Shown here one piece after another: positions 1 to 7,536 of a DNA stretch of 31,376 nt. The DNA comes from an uncultured Pedobacter sp. (GTDB lineage Bacteria; Bacteroidota; Bacteroidia; Sphingobacteriales; Sphingobacteriaceae): assembly GCF_946479715.1 (NCBI RefSeq), contig NZ_CAMLHF010000042.1, forward strand, positions 1 through 31,376, in the 5' to 3' direction. The notes under the pieces are model-generated. The model saw nothing but the letters and a program-made list of their open reading frames with translations, ran no database searches and was not told the DNA's origin. The position numbers were made by a program, and so were the translations under genes. Positions within the stretch are counted from its first letter, which is position 1. Each line of letters opens with the position of its first letter.

Positions 1-240
1 AAAGAGGTGCCTAAACCTCCACGTAAAAACCTTACTGCCAGAGTCAGTTACGATGAAGGACAAAGCTGGACGGTAAAGAAGGTGATCAATGCAGGTTCAT
101 CCGGTTATTCTGATGTGGCGGTTACATCCGATGGAACCATTTATTGCCTGTACGAAACCAATACCAGCAACGATTTTAACTACTCCATGGTGCTTAAAAG
201 GTTTAACACCAAATGGCTTACAACTGCTAACGAAAAATAA
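1..240 (+). CDS. Sialidase, C-terminal fragment (5' end outside window)
   Basis: The frame is open from base 1 to a TAA at 238-240, so this is the end of a longer gene cut by the window edge. The GTG at base 7 is only an internal codon. The visible 79 residues hold an Asp-box, S-x-D-x-G-x-x-W (SYDEGQSW, bases 46-69), typical of sialidase/neuraminidase beta-propeller blades. A GYSDVAV stretch follows (Tyr at 106-108), then an IYCLYE strand. In bacterial GH33 sialidases the nucleophilic tyrosine lies in such a YSD/YSS motif near the C-terminus, so this Tyr is probably catalytic. The enzyme would release terminal sialic acid from glycoconjugates outside the cell or in the periplasm. The next gene, N-acetylneuraminate lyase, follows after 25 bp, which supports the call. 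The N-terminal signal and the arginine triad cannot be seen. Confidence 0.8.
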   Translation, partial: KEVPKPPRKNLTARVSYDEGQSWTVKKVINAGSSGYSDVAVTSDGTIYCLYETNTSNDFNYSMVLKRFNTKWLTTANEK

Positions 241-265
241 ATAATCAATAAACAATTTAATATAT

Positions 266-1177
266 ATGAACAAAATAACCGGATTAATAGCCGCCACTTT
301 TGCGGCTTATCGTGAAGATGGAACAATTAATTTAGACATTATCCCAACGATAGTCGACAAAATGATAGCTGATGGATTATCTGGCGTTTTTATTTGCGGC
401 ACCAATGGCGAAGGGCCAAACCTTACAATTGAAGAGCGGATGGCCATTGCCGAAGCTTATGTTAAAGCTGCGGCCAAACGTATCCTTGTACTGGTGCACG
501 TAGGGCATAGTTCTATTCAGGAATGCCGCAAGCTTGCAGCTCATGCAGAGCAGATTGGGGCTGATGCCATTTCTTCTGTTGCCGCTTTTTATTTTAAACC
601 GACAAGTGTTGATAATCTGGTTAAAAGCATGTCACAGATTGCATCAGCAGCACCTAATACACCTTTTTATTATTACAGCATCCCAACCCTTACCGGCGTG
701 GGTATGGATATGATCACCTTTCTGGAACAGGCAGAAAAGGTAATCCCCAATCTTGCAGGGATTAAGTATACTGCCTCTACCTTGCATGAATACCAGGCTT
801 GCCTGAATTATAAGAACGGTAAATTTGATATCCTTTTTGGTTACGATGAAATGTTGCTTCCGGCACTTGCAGTAGGGGCCAAGGGGGCTATCGGCAGTAC
901 TTATACTTTCGCAGCTCCGCTGTATTTAAAAGTAATAAAGCTTTATAATGAAGGGAAGCAGGAAGAAGCAGCAGCCATGCAGCTGCATTCGGTAAATATG
1001 GTTCGCGCTTTGGTAAAGTATCCACCAATTCCTGCACAACGGGCCATCATGCAAATGGGAGGATTGGAGTTAGGAGATTGCCGATTACCTCTTGAACCGC
1101 TTTCAGACGCACAGGCAACACAATTTAAAACCTCCCTTGATGAGATCGGATTTTTCGATATCGTTAAAAAATCCTGA
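266..1177 (+). CDS. nanA: N-acetylneuraminate lyase
   Basis: A 303-residue class I aldolase of the DHDPS/NAL family that splits N-acetylneuraminate into N-acetylmannosamine and pyruvate in the cytoplasm. No signal peptide is present. The carboxylate-binding GTNGEG motif is at about residues 45-50, the catalytic tyrosine is in FYYYSIP (Tyr137) and the Schiff-base lysine is in GIKYTAS (Lys167). This matches Tyr137 and Lys165 of the E. coli enzyme in position and length. The ATG at 266 follows an A/T-rich leader without a clear Shine-Dalgarno sequence, as is usual in Bacteroidota. It lies 25 bp after the sialidase stop, and its TGA shares one base with the ATG of the next gene, so translational coupling is likely. 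Dihydrodipicolinate synthase or KDG aldolase are alternatives by fold, but the sialidase, mutarotase and acetylesterase neighbours favour sialate lyase. No epimerase (NanE) or kinase (RokA) gene is in view. Confidence 0.92.
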   Translation: MNKITGLIAATFAAYREDGTINLDIIPTIVDKMIADGLSGVFICGTNGEGPNLTIEERMAIAEAYVKAAAKRILVLVHVGHSSIQECRKLAAHAEQIGADAISSVAAFYFKPTSVDNLVKSMSQIASAAPNTPFYYYSIPTLTGVGMDMITFLEQAEKVIPNLAGIKYTASTLHEYQACLNYKNGKFDILFGYDEMLLPALAVGAKGAIGSTYTFAAPLYLKVIKLYNEGKQEEAAAMQLHSVNMVRALVKYPPIPAQRAIMQMGGLELGDCRLPLEPLSDAQATQFKTSLDEIGFFDIVKKS

Positions 1178-2241
1178 TGATGAACAGGTCTTTTAATCTT
1201 CTTCTTATTTTGTTTATGACTATACTCTTAAATAAAGGACTGGCGCAGCAGGTCTCCAGATCTGGCTTATTATGGGGCAACCTGCCGCCTGTTCCTGATC
1301 GCGTAGGTTTTGCAGGTTCTTTTGCAGGTGTTTCAAATGGTGCATTACTGGTTGCCGGCGGTGCAAATTTCCCCGATGGCGGTGCACCGTGGACAGGCGC
1401 TACCAAGGCCTGGCACGATCATATTTTTGTTCTAGAAAGTCCGGGTGGAAAATGGAAAGAGGCAGGTAAATTACCCTATCCGCTAGGTTATGGGGCTTCT
1501 GTAAACTGGAAAAATGCTTTAATTATACTTGGGGGCAGCAATGAAAAAGGCCACCGTGCAGAAGTATTTATGTTGAATTATAAGAACGGGAAAATTGAAA
1601 CAGTCAATTTGCCAAGCCTACCTCATGCAATTGCAAATACCTCGGCCACATTGGTTGGAAATGTAATTTATGTTGCGGGTGGAATTGAGAAACCGGATGA
1701 TAAAGTTGCTGCAGATAATTTCTGGGCACTAGATCTTAACACTATTGAAAAGGGCTGGAAAGTGTTACCAACCTGGCCGGGTGCCCCAAGAATGCTTAGT
1801 GTTGCCGGTGCACAAGGTGGCGCATTTTACTTGTTCAGCGGGGTAGCACTGATCAATGGCAACCGCGAGTATTTAAAAGATGCTTATCGGTACTATCCCG
1901 AAAAAGGATGGAAAAAAATAGCGGACCTTCCCGCTTCGGTAGCGGCAGCTCCAACACCAGCTTATGCCTCCGGACAATCGTCTTTACAAATATTTGGCGG
2001 CGATGATGGTAAACTAGCGGCCAGCGCTGCAGTGTTAAAAGAAAAACACCCAGGCTTTTCAAATCGAATCTTAAATTATAATACGCTTACCAATACCTGG
2101 ACGTCTGATAGAAAAGCATTTACTACCCAACCACCTGTAACCACAACCTTAACTGTTTGGAACGGAAATGTAATTATTCCCGGTGGCGAAATCAGACCAG
2201 CAGTGAGAACCCCTAACGTATTAATCGCAACTTACAAATGA
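1177..2241 (+). CDS. nanM: Kelch-repeat sialate mutarotase (NanM/YjhT-like, cyclically permuted type)
   Basis: 354 residues with an N-terminal signal peptide (hydrophobic core about residues 6-20, then GLAQQ), so it is exported to the periplasm. Repeated glycine-pair blades (VAGGANF, ILGGSNE, VAGGIEK, IFGGDDG, IPGGEIR) mark a Kelch beta-propeller. The opening WGNLPPVPDRVGFAGSFAG matches what I know of the cyclically permuted mutarotase family of Bacteroidota. E. coli NanM speeds the interconversion of alpha- and beta-N-acetylneuraminate released by sialidase. The same role is inferred here from the fold and the operon. The gene begins at the overlapping TGATG junction with nanA; a second ATG at 1180 is an equally possible start. 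Its stop overlaps the ATG of the MFS gene by four bases (ATGA). Confidence 0.85.
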   Translation: MMNRSFNLLLILFMTILLNKGLAQQVSRSGLLWGNLPPVPDRVGFAGSFAGVSNGALLVAGGANFPDGGAPWTGATKAWHDHIFVLESPGGKWKEAGKLPYPLGYGASVNWKNALIILGGSNEKGHRAEVFMLNYKNGKIETVNLPSLPHAIANTSATLVGNVIYVAGGIEKPDDKVAADNFWALDLNTIEKGWKVLPTWPGAPRMLSVAGAQGGAFYLFSGVALINGNREYLKDAYRYYPEKGWKKIADLPASVAAAPTPAYASGQSSLQIFGGDDGKLAASAAVLKEKHPGFSNRILNYNTLTNTWTSDRKAFTTQPPVTTTLTVWNGNVIIPGGEIRPAVRTPNVLIATYK

Positions 2242-3452
2242 AAAAATTCTACCCCTGGATCATTGTAGCCATGCTATGGATAGTGGCTTTTTTAAACTAT
2301 CTGGACCGTATTTTAATTACCTCCATGCGCGATCCTATCGTTACAGATTTCAATTTAACTGATGCGCAGTTTGGATTGCTTACCTCTGTGTTCTTATGGT
2401 CATATGGCTTTTTAAGTCCTTTTGGCGGTTACTTTGCCGATAGGTACAGCAGAAAAAAGGTAATCGTTTTTAGTGTAATGGTTTGGTCCGTGGTTACTTT
2501 ATGGACCGGCTTTACCACCTCATTTCACGAAATGCTGGCCGCCCGTTTTTTAATGGGCGTAAGCGAGGCTTGTTATATTCCTGCGGCACTGGCTTTAATT
2601 ACCGATTATCATAAAGGAAAAACCCGTTCGCTTGCAACGGGTTTACACATGAGTGGTTTATACGCAGGTCTGGCACTTGGGGGTTTAGGCGGGTACATTG
2701 CAGAACTATGGGGCTGGCGTTCCGGATTCCATGTTTTTGGAATTGTAGGTATCGTTTATTCCCTGATCCTTTTGTATGTATTGAAAGACCATAAAGCTGA
2801 TTCGACAGAAAGCCCCGCAGATGAAGAAATTTCTAAAATTAGTCTTACAGGAGCTTTAAAAGTGCTTTTTAGCGAAGCTTCTTTCTTTATCCTGTTGTTC
2901 TACTTTGCCATATTGGGTATCGTAAACTGGCTGGTTTATGGCTGGCTGCCCACTTTTCTTAAAGACCATTTTAATCTCAATCTTGGCGAAGCCGGTATTT
3001 CGGCAACAGGTTATATCCAGATCGGTTCCTTTGTGGGTGTAATTGTGGGGGGGATTTTGGCTGATAGATGGACCCGTAAAAATGACAGGGGCCGTTTGTA
3101 CATGCTCGTCATTGGTTTTACACTTGGTGCACCTTTCTTGTTTCTTATGGCCTCTACAAATGTCTTTAGCATCGCCATTATTGCCATGCTTGTCTTTGGT
3201 TTGGCCAGAGGATTTAATGACGCGAACCTAATGCCTATACTACGACAAGTGGCCGATGGAAGATACATCGCTACAGGTTATGGCTTTCTTAATTTCCTAA
3301 GTACAATTATAGGAGGCTTAATGGTGTATGTTGGTGGCGCGTTAAAAGATGCTCAGGTTGATCTTTCTATTGTTTATCAGGTTTCAGCAGTTGCAATGCT
3401 CCTGGCTACATGGTCATTACTGGCGGTCAAACTAAAAAAGAATAATGTATAA
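2238..3452 (+). CDS. MFS transporter, probable sialic acid importer
   Basis: 404 residues with the pattern of a 12-helix major facilitator. The first helix carries NYLDRILI, and the helix 2-3 loop carries the MFS signature GYFADRYSRKK with a charged loop. The second half repeats it as GGILADRWTRKN. The N-terminal NYLDR motif and the closely following helices resemble the anion:cation symporter branch. Translation is coupled to the mutarotase gene by an ATGA overlap, and its stop lies just before the acetylesterase start. The position inside a sialidase-lyase-mutarotase-esterase operon makes free sialic acid the most likely substrate, as proposed for MFS-type NanT in other Bacteroidota. The sequence alone does not fix the substrate: a hexuronate or another acidic sugar would also fit the family. 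Confidence 0.8.
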   Translation: MKKFYPWIIVAMLWIVAFLNYLDRILITSMRDPIVTDFNLTDAQFGLLTSVFLWSYGFLSPFGGYFADRYSRKKVIVFSVMVWSVVTLWTGFTTSFHEMLAARFLMGVSEACYIPAALALITDYHKGKTRSLATGLHMSGLYAGLALGGLGGYIAELWGWRSGFHVFGIVGIVYSLILLYVLKDHKADSTESPADEEISKISLTGALKVLFSEASFFILLFYFAILGIVNWLVYGWLPTFLKDHFNLNLGEAGISATGYIQIGSFVGVIVGGILADRWTRKNDRGRLYMLVIGFTLGAPFLFLMASTNVFSIAIIAMLVFGLARGFNDANLMPILRQVADGRYIATGYGFLNFLSTIIGGLMVYVGGALKDAQVDLSIVYQVSAVAMLLATWSLLAVKLKKNNV

Positions 3453-3462
3453 ATTTAGTGGT

Positions 3463-4863
3463 ATGAAAAAACATTTTATTGTCCTGGTATCTGTAATGCT
3501 TTTATGGAATACCACAGTCCTCAAAGCAAATGTATCATTGCCGGCCATCATTTCCAACGGCATGGTATTACAGCAGCAAAGCAATGCTACCTTATGGGGT
3601 ACAGCCAAATCTGGTGCAAAAGTAACCGTAATTACCTCCTGGAACCAAAAAGTATATAGCGTAAACACCACAAAAGAAGGAACATGGAGGTTGGCTGTAA
3701 CCACTCCTAAAGCCGGTGGGCCCTATAAGATTACATTTAACGATGGCAGTAAACTGGTAGTGGATGATGTTTTTATTGGAGAAGTATGGTTGTGCTCCGG
3801 CCAGTCAAATATGGAAATGCCGGTAAAGGGATATGCCAATCAGCCAATCCTGAATTCCAACGATATATTAATGGATGCCGATGAGCCGGGCATCAGGTTA
3901 TTCAGGGTAGAAAAGAAAATGTCTAAAACTCCGCAAACACAACTGGATGCCAAATGGCAAAGTGCCGATGCAGCCTCAGTTAAAGAGTTTAGTGCAGTTG
4001 GTTATCAGTTCGCCCGTATACTCCAGAAAAGACTAAAAGTTCCTGTGGGAATTATCCAATCAGCATTTGGTGGTACAGATATAGAAGCATGGATGACCAC
4101 AAGCAGTCTGCAGGGATTCAATGATTTTAAGGTCCCGGCCGATACTGCTAAAATTATGAAGAACAATCCGGGTGTATTGTTTAATGCTATGATCAATCCG
4201 ATTATTGGTTATTCCATTAAAGGCACATTATGGTATCAAGGAGAGAATAACCGTATGAACCCGCTTACTTACGATAAAAAAATGGCGGCCATGGTTAAGG
4301 AATGGCGGCAGTTATGGAATTCGGGAGAATGGCCGTTTTATTATGTGCAGATTGCACCAAACGTATATAAGGACCATGCCGATCAGATTCCACTTTTGTA
4401 TGAAGCGCAATCAAGAGCAATGAAACTGATCCCCAACTCCGGAATGGTGGTTAGTGTTGATGTGGGCAGCATGACTACCATCCATCCGCCTGATAAGACC
4501 ATTATCAGTAAAAGGCTAGCCTATTGGGCACTCAGCAATACCTATGGCAAGCAAGGAATCGCATTTAGAGGTCCGGTTTATAAATCTTTAGAAATAACGG
4601 ATGATAAAGCCTTTTTGAGCTTTGATGAGATTCCAAACGGGCTGACCGCTTATGATAAGAAGCTGATTTCTTTCGAGATCGCAGGTGGTGACAAAGTGTT
4701 TTATCCTGCCGAAGCATTGATAAAAGGTAAAACGGTTGTGGTACAGAGTGAATCGGTTAAAAGCCCGGTCGCTGTTAGATATGCCTTTAAAGACAGAGCC
4801 GAAGGAAATCTGTATAATGTAGAAGGATTACCTGCTGAACCTTTCAGAACGGATAGCTGGTAA
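3463..4863 (+). CDS. nanS: Sialate O-acetylesterase (SGNH hydrolase)
   Basis: I chose the ATG at 3463 because it places a normal signal peptide (MKKHFIVLVSVMLLW...LKAN) at the N-terminus. An upstream in-frame ATG at 3445 would overlap the MFS gene by eight bases. The 466-residue product has the features of the sialate O-acetylesterase family: an N-terminal beta-sandwich beginning LPAIISNGMVLQ, the nucleophile block CSGQSNMEMP (Ser115), IIQSAFGGTDIEAWM, the WYQGENN block and a late D-x-x-x-H stretch around TIHPPDK. It should remove O-acetyl groups from sialic acids in the periplasm so that the lyase and transporter can handle them. It is the last gene of the + strand sialic acid operon. The stop lies 7 bp from the stop of a convergent gene. 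Xylan acetylesterases share the fold, so substrate specificity rests on context. Confidence 0.85.
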   Translation: MKKHFIVLVSVMLLWNTTVLKANVSLPAIISNGMVLQQQSNATLWGTAKSGAKVTVITSWNQKVYSVNTTKEGTWRLAVTTPKAGGPYKITFNDGSKLVVDDVFIGEVWLCSGQSNMEMPVKGYANQPILNSNDILMDADEPGIRLFRVEKKMSKTPQTQLDAKWQSADAASVKEFSAVGYQFARILQKRLKVPVGIIQSAFGGTDIEAWMTTSSLQGFNDFKVPADTAKIMKNNPGVLFNAMINPIIGYSIKGTLWYQGENNRMNPLTYDKKMAAMVKEWRQLWNSGEWPFYYVQIAPNVYKDHADQIPLLYEAQSRAMKLIPNSGMVVSVDVGSMTTIHPPDKTIISKRLAYWALSNTYGKQGIAFRGPVYKSLEITDDKAFLSFDEIPNGLTAYDKKLISFEIAGGDKVFYPAEALIKGKTVVVQSESVKSPVAVRYAFKDRAEGNLYNVEGLPAEPFRTDSW

Positions 4864-4870
4864 TCCAGCT

Positions 4871-5422
4871 TTATAATCCTGCCTGAAACTCAGTCCCTCT
4901 GATGTAAACCTGGTCTGCTCTCTCCAGGTTTTCTTTACTTTTAGTGGTGATCTTGATGATGTCGATATCTTTTATAGCTCCTTTTAAAGAGCCAAAATCA
5001 CTTTCAGACAATATGTTGATGTTTAAAATATAGTTCTCATCAATTTTGAGGTTGGCTATATTTCCTTTTACCAGGTCATTATCTATCATATACAAGGTAG
5101 CAGGCGATGGAGATTTAACATATTTGTTTTTGATCTCATCTAATGTCATGAACCTGAATACACCAGGATTTTTAGTCATCACATAAACTTCTCCGATTTT
5201 ACTATCAGTACTTACATTAATGTTTTTAATTTCTTCCTGACTAAAGAGCGGAAGGCAAGAACCTATCAGCACACTATCCAGAAAATACTTAGGCTGGATA
5301 CCTGCTGGCAGCTTCTTAGCATCCTTTTCATAAACAACATTTACTTTATCAGATACCGGACTGGTTTGGCCTACTGCAGTTATAGCAAACAGGCAAAATG
5401 TAAACATGAATAATAACCTCAT
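4871..5422 (-). CDS. Secreted protein of unknown function with TonB-plug-like segments
   Basis: 183 residues beginning with a clear signal peptide (MRLLFMFTFCLFAITAVGQ), so exported. I do not recognise a named family. Two stretches resemble each other and the plug domain of TonB-dependent receptors: PKYFLDSVLIG...EEIKNINV...VYVMTKN (about 44-85), and LYMIDNDLVKG...GAIKDIDIIKITTKSKEN (about 109-167). Receptors carry the same order, a VIDG turn, a DIESI.VLKD helix-strand and a final VILITTK strand. That likeness is my reading by eye and is weak. No barrel, lipobox or catalytic motif is present. The gene is convergent with the acetylesterase and lies 53 bp upstream of the sulfatase stop on the opposite side; it reads toward the sialic acid operon. 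The sulfatase is transcribed toward it in the same direction, so the two could share a transcript. Confidence 0.7.
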   Translation of the reverse strand: MRLLFMFTFCLFAITAVGQTSPVSDKVNVVYEKDAKKLPAGIQPKYFLDSVLIGSCLPLFSQEEIKNINVSTDSKIGEVYVMTKNPGVFRFMTLDEIKNKYVKSPSPATLYMIDNDLVKGNIANLKIDENYILNINILSESDFGSLKGAIKDIDIIKITTKSKENLERADQVYIRGTEFQAGL

Positions 5423-5471
5423 AATTTCCCCCTTTAATAACGGAATATAAGGAATATTATCAAATAAATGT

Positions 5472-5496
5472 CAAATTATAAATTTTTTATAATTTG
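5472..5496. repeat. AT-rich perfect inverted repeat over the sulfatase stop codon
   Basis: Eleven-base arms (CAAATTATAAA and its complement) with a three-base TTT centre. The repeat spans the end of the sulfatase gene, including its stop codon. All but the outermost pair are A-T pairs, so the RNA stem would be weak. It may be a poor terminator or a 3' end stabiliser for the sulfatase transcript. Confidence 0.5.
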
Positions 5497-7038
5497 TTCG
5501 GCCTCCTCATCCTTGTATTCGAGGGTAGCTGCGTTTAGCTTTTTCTTCAGGTCGGCCATAACAGGTGCATATTGCTTAAGCTCAGCCAGATTCTTTAATT
5601 CGCTGGGGTCTTTTTTTACATCATAAAGCTCCCAATAATTTAGTTTTCCATAAAAACGGATCAGGGTATATTGATTTGTTCTGATGCCGAAATGAGGGTT
5701 TACTAAATGTGGGCCAGGGTATTCATAGTAGTGGTAATAAACAGGCTTATCTGGTTTTCCGGTTTTGTTGCCTTTCAACAACGGCCAGAAAGATTTCCCC
5801 TGTATGTCGGTAGGTACTTTTGCACCTGCAATATCCAGTAGGGTAGGTGCCCAGTCTATGTTGGCCACTATATCGTTTATCTTACTTCCTGCTTTTACTT
5901 TGCCTGGATACCTTACTATGAATGGGGTTTTTAAAGACTCTTCGTACATAAAGCGCTTGTCGAACCAGCCATGCTCGCCTAAGTAAAAGCCCTGATCTGA
6001 GGCATAAATTACAATCGTATTTTTGCTTAGTTGTTCCTTGTCAAGGTAATTCAGTATCTGGCCAATATTTCTGTCCAGCGAATTTGCCGTGGCATAATAA
6101 TCTTTCATGTAACGCTGGTATTTCCAGATGGCCAGGTCCTTGCCCGATGGCTTTTTCTGTTCAAAATCTTTGGTTACCTTTTGCTGGTAATAATCTGCAA
6201 AAGCTTTGCGCTGTGTGGCGTTCATCCTTTTGTACAGATTGAAATTGTTAAAGTCTGCATTGACCTTTAGGTCGCGGTCAAGCTGCATGGCATTTGCAAT
6301 GGTCATGTACTGCTGTTTGGCTGCTGGTCTTCCTTCATATTCATCAAAAAATGTTGCAGGCAGCGGGAAATCTATGTTGTCATAAGCACCAAGGTCCTGG
6401 ATATCGGGTAACCACTCCCTGTGGGTAGCCTTTTCGCCCACAACCAAAAAGAAAGGCTTGCTTTTATCACGGGACTCGAGCCATTGAGTTGCTTTATCGG
6501 TAATGATATTGGTCATATAGCCCTCAGTTCTGAGGGTATCGTTGTTTTTATTGATAAAATCAGGATTGTAATAAAATCCCTGATCGGGCATAATTTCCCA
6601 ATGGTCAAATGCCTTACCCGGCAAAGTACCTAAATGCCATTTGCCAATCCATGCGGTCTGATAGCCTGCACTACTTAATAGTCCTGGTAGCAATTGTTGA
6701 TCCACATTAAACTTGCCGTCGTTTGCCTTGTAGCCGTTTATGTGGCTGTACTTTCCTGTTAAAAAGCAGGCCCGGCTTGGTCCGCATATGGAATTGGTAA
6801 CCAGTTGGTTTGTTAACAATGCACCTTCTTTGGCAAGTCGGTCAATATTTGGTGTATGCGCTATTTTATTACCATAGGCCCCAATTGCCTGATAAGCATG
6901 ATCGTCGGAAATAATTACAATGATATTGGGTTGATCTGATGACTGTGGGGCAGCTTTGGTTTTTGATCCCATAAATTTTATGCTTCCCAATATTGCAAGT
7001 ATGCAGGCAACACTCCAAAAAATGACTGATCTTATCAT
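5476..7038 (-). CDS. Formylglycine-dependent sulfatase (S1 family, possibly GlcNAc-6-sulfatase-like)
   Basis: 520 residues with an N-terminal hydrophobic export segment (about 5-20). The core begins IIVIISDDHAY, giving the two metal aspartates (Asp45, Asp46), followed by the sulfatase signature C-x-P-S-R (Cys85 in SICGPSRACFLTGK), the cysteine converted to formylglycine. Later motifs are IGKWHLG, IYASDQGFYLGEHGWFDKR (metal Asp and His) and a C-terminal YYHYYEYPGPH...FGIRT...YWELYDVKKDPSE block. This last block resembles S1 sulfatases acting on N-acetylglucosamine-6-sulfate or related glycosaminoglycan sugars, which is an inference. Acting in the periplasm, it would remove sulfate esters that block glycan breakdown, and it lies beside the sialic acid genes. 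An anaerobic or aerobic maturase is needed in trans and is not in the window. The start gives a sensible export signal and no upstream alternative improves it. Confidence 0.88.
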   Translation of the reverse strand: MIRSVIFWSVACILAILGSIKFMGSKTKAAPQSSDQPNIIVIISDDHAYQAIGAYGNKIAHTPNIDRLAKEGALLTNQLVTNSICGPSRACFLTGKYSHINGYKANDGKFNVDQQLLPGLLSSAGYQTAWIGKWHLGTLPGKAFDHWEIMPDQGFYYNPDFINKNNDTLRTEGYMTNIITDKATQWLESRDKSKPFFLVVGEKATHREWLPDIQDLGAYDNIDFPLPATFFDEYEGRPAAKQQYMTIANAMQLDRDLKVNADFNNFNLYKRMNATQRKAFADYYQQKVTKDFEQKKPSGKDLAIWKYQRYMKDYYATANSLDRNIGQILNYLDKEQLSKNTIVIYASDQGFYLGEHGWFDKRFMYEESLKTPFIVRYPGKVKAGSKINDIVANIDWAPTLLDIAGAKVPTDIQGKSFWPLLKGNKTGKPDKPVYYHYYEYPGPHLVNPHFGIRTNQYTLIRFYGKLNYWELYDVKKDPSELKNLAELKQYAPVMADLKKKLNAATLEYKDEEAEQIIKNL

Positions 7039-7100
7039 ATCTTCTTAAAAAGTAATAGGTTTGAATTTGTGGATAAGATACGGAATATTAGAATTTTTCA

Positions 7101-7108
7101 TACTTTTG
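7101..7108 (+). promoter_or_regulatory. Bacteroidota-type -7 element upstream of the efflux operon
   Basis: TACTTTTG is an exact match to the TAnnTTTG -7 consensus known for Bacteroidota housekeeping promoters. It lies 15 bases before the GTG proposed as the start of the Cys-rich protein. The only nearby TTTG (7066-7069) is 31 bases upstream, too far for a normal -33 element, so the promoter may be weak or regulated. Confidence 0.45.
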
Positions 7109-7123
7109 GAAAAATTGTTTGCT

Positions 7124-7441
7124 GTGAAATTTTTCAGTTGGCTTATTTGTTTGATCATTATTGTTGTGAGCTTTACGCCTTGCAAGGATTTCGCTAATGC
7201 CAAGGTTTCTGAGCAAATCAGTGTGTCAAAAGCAGGCCATGTTGATGACCACAACAGCCAGGCAAATGACGACTGCTCTCCGTTTTGCGTTTGCTGCTGC
7301 TGCAGTACCCCAACAGTTGTAACACAAACATTATTAACCAGTACGGTTTCCTTAATTATTAATAAAGAGTATTCAGATATCGCTCCCGGCCATATCGCTT
7401 CTAATGATCCTTCAGTCTGGCAGCCGCCTAAGTTAGGTTAA
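7124..7441 (+). CDS. Cys-rich exported protein (DUF6660-like) heading a metal efflux operon
   Basis: With a GTG start at 7124 the product has 105 residues and a normal signal-like N-terminus, MKFFSWLICLIIIVVSFTPCKD. A TTG at 7061 would add 21 residues but precedes the exact -7 promoter element at 7101, so I reject it. The middle part contains DDCSPFCVCCCCST, six cysteines in ten residues. Flanking histidines are at HVDDHN, and the protein ends in WQPPKLG. This pattern matches my memory of small DUF6660 proteins that precede CusA-type pumps in Bacteroidota. A role in binding thiophilic metal ions in the periplasm is inferred from the Cys cluster and position; no function is established to my knowledge. 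The pump gene starts 95 bp downstream on the same strand. The sulfatase gene diverges on the other side. Confidence 0.72.
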   Translation: MKFFSWLICLIIIVVSFTPCKDFANAKVSEQISVSKAGHVDDHNSQANDDCSPFCVCCCCSTPTVVTQTLLTSTVSLIINKEYSDIAPGHIASNDPSVWQPPKLG

Positions 7442-7536
7442 TTTAAATTTCAGGTTTTATTGCACCGGATCTATCCTTATGGAATGATTCTGTTATGCAT
7501 TGCCTTGTTTTTTTCTTTAACATAATTTAAAATTCA

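Noticed and set aside
7061..7123. TTG at 7061 as the start of the Cys-rich protein
   Set aside because: The exact -7 promoter element at 7101-7108 lies inside this extension, and the signal peptide begins properly at the GTG at 7124.
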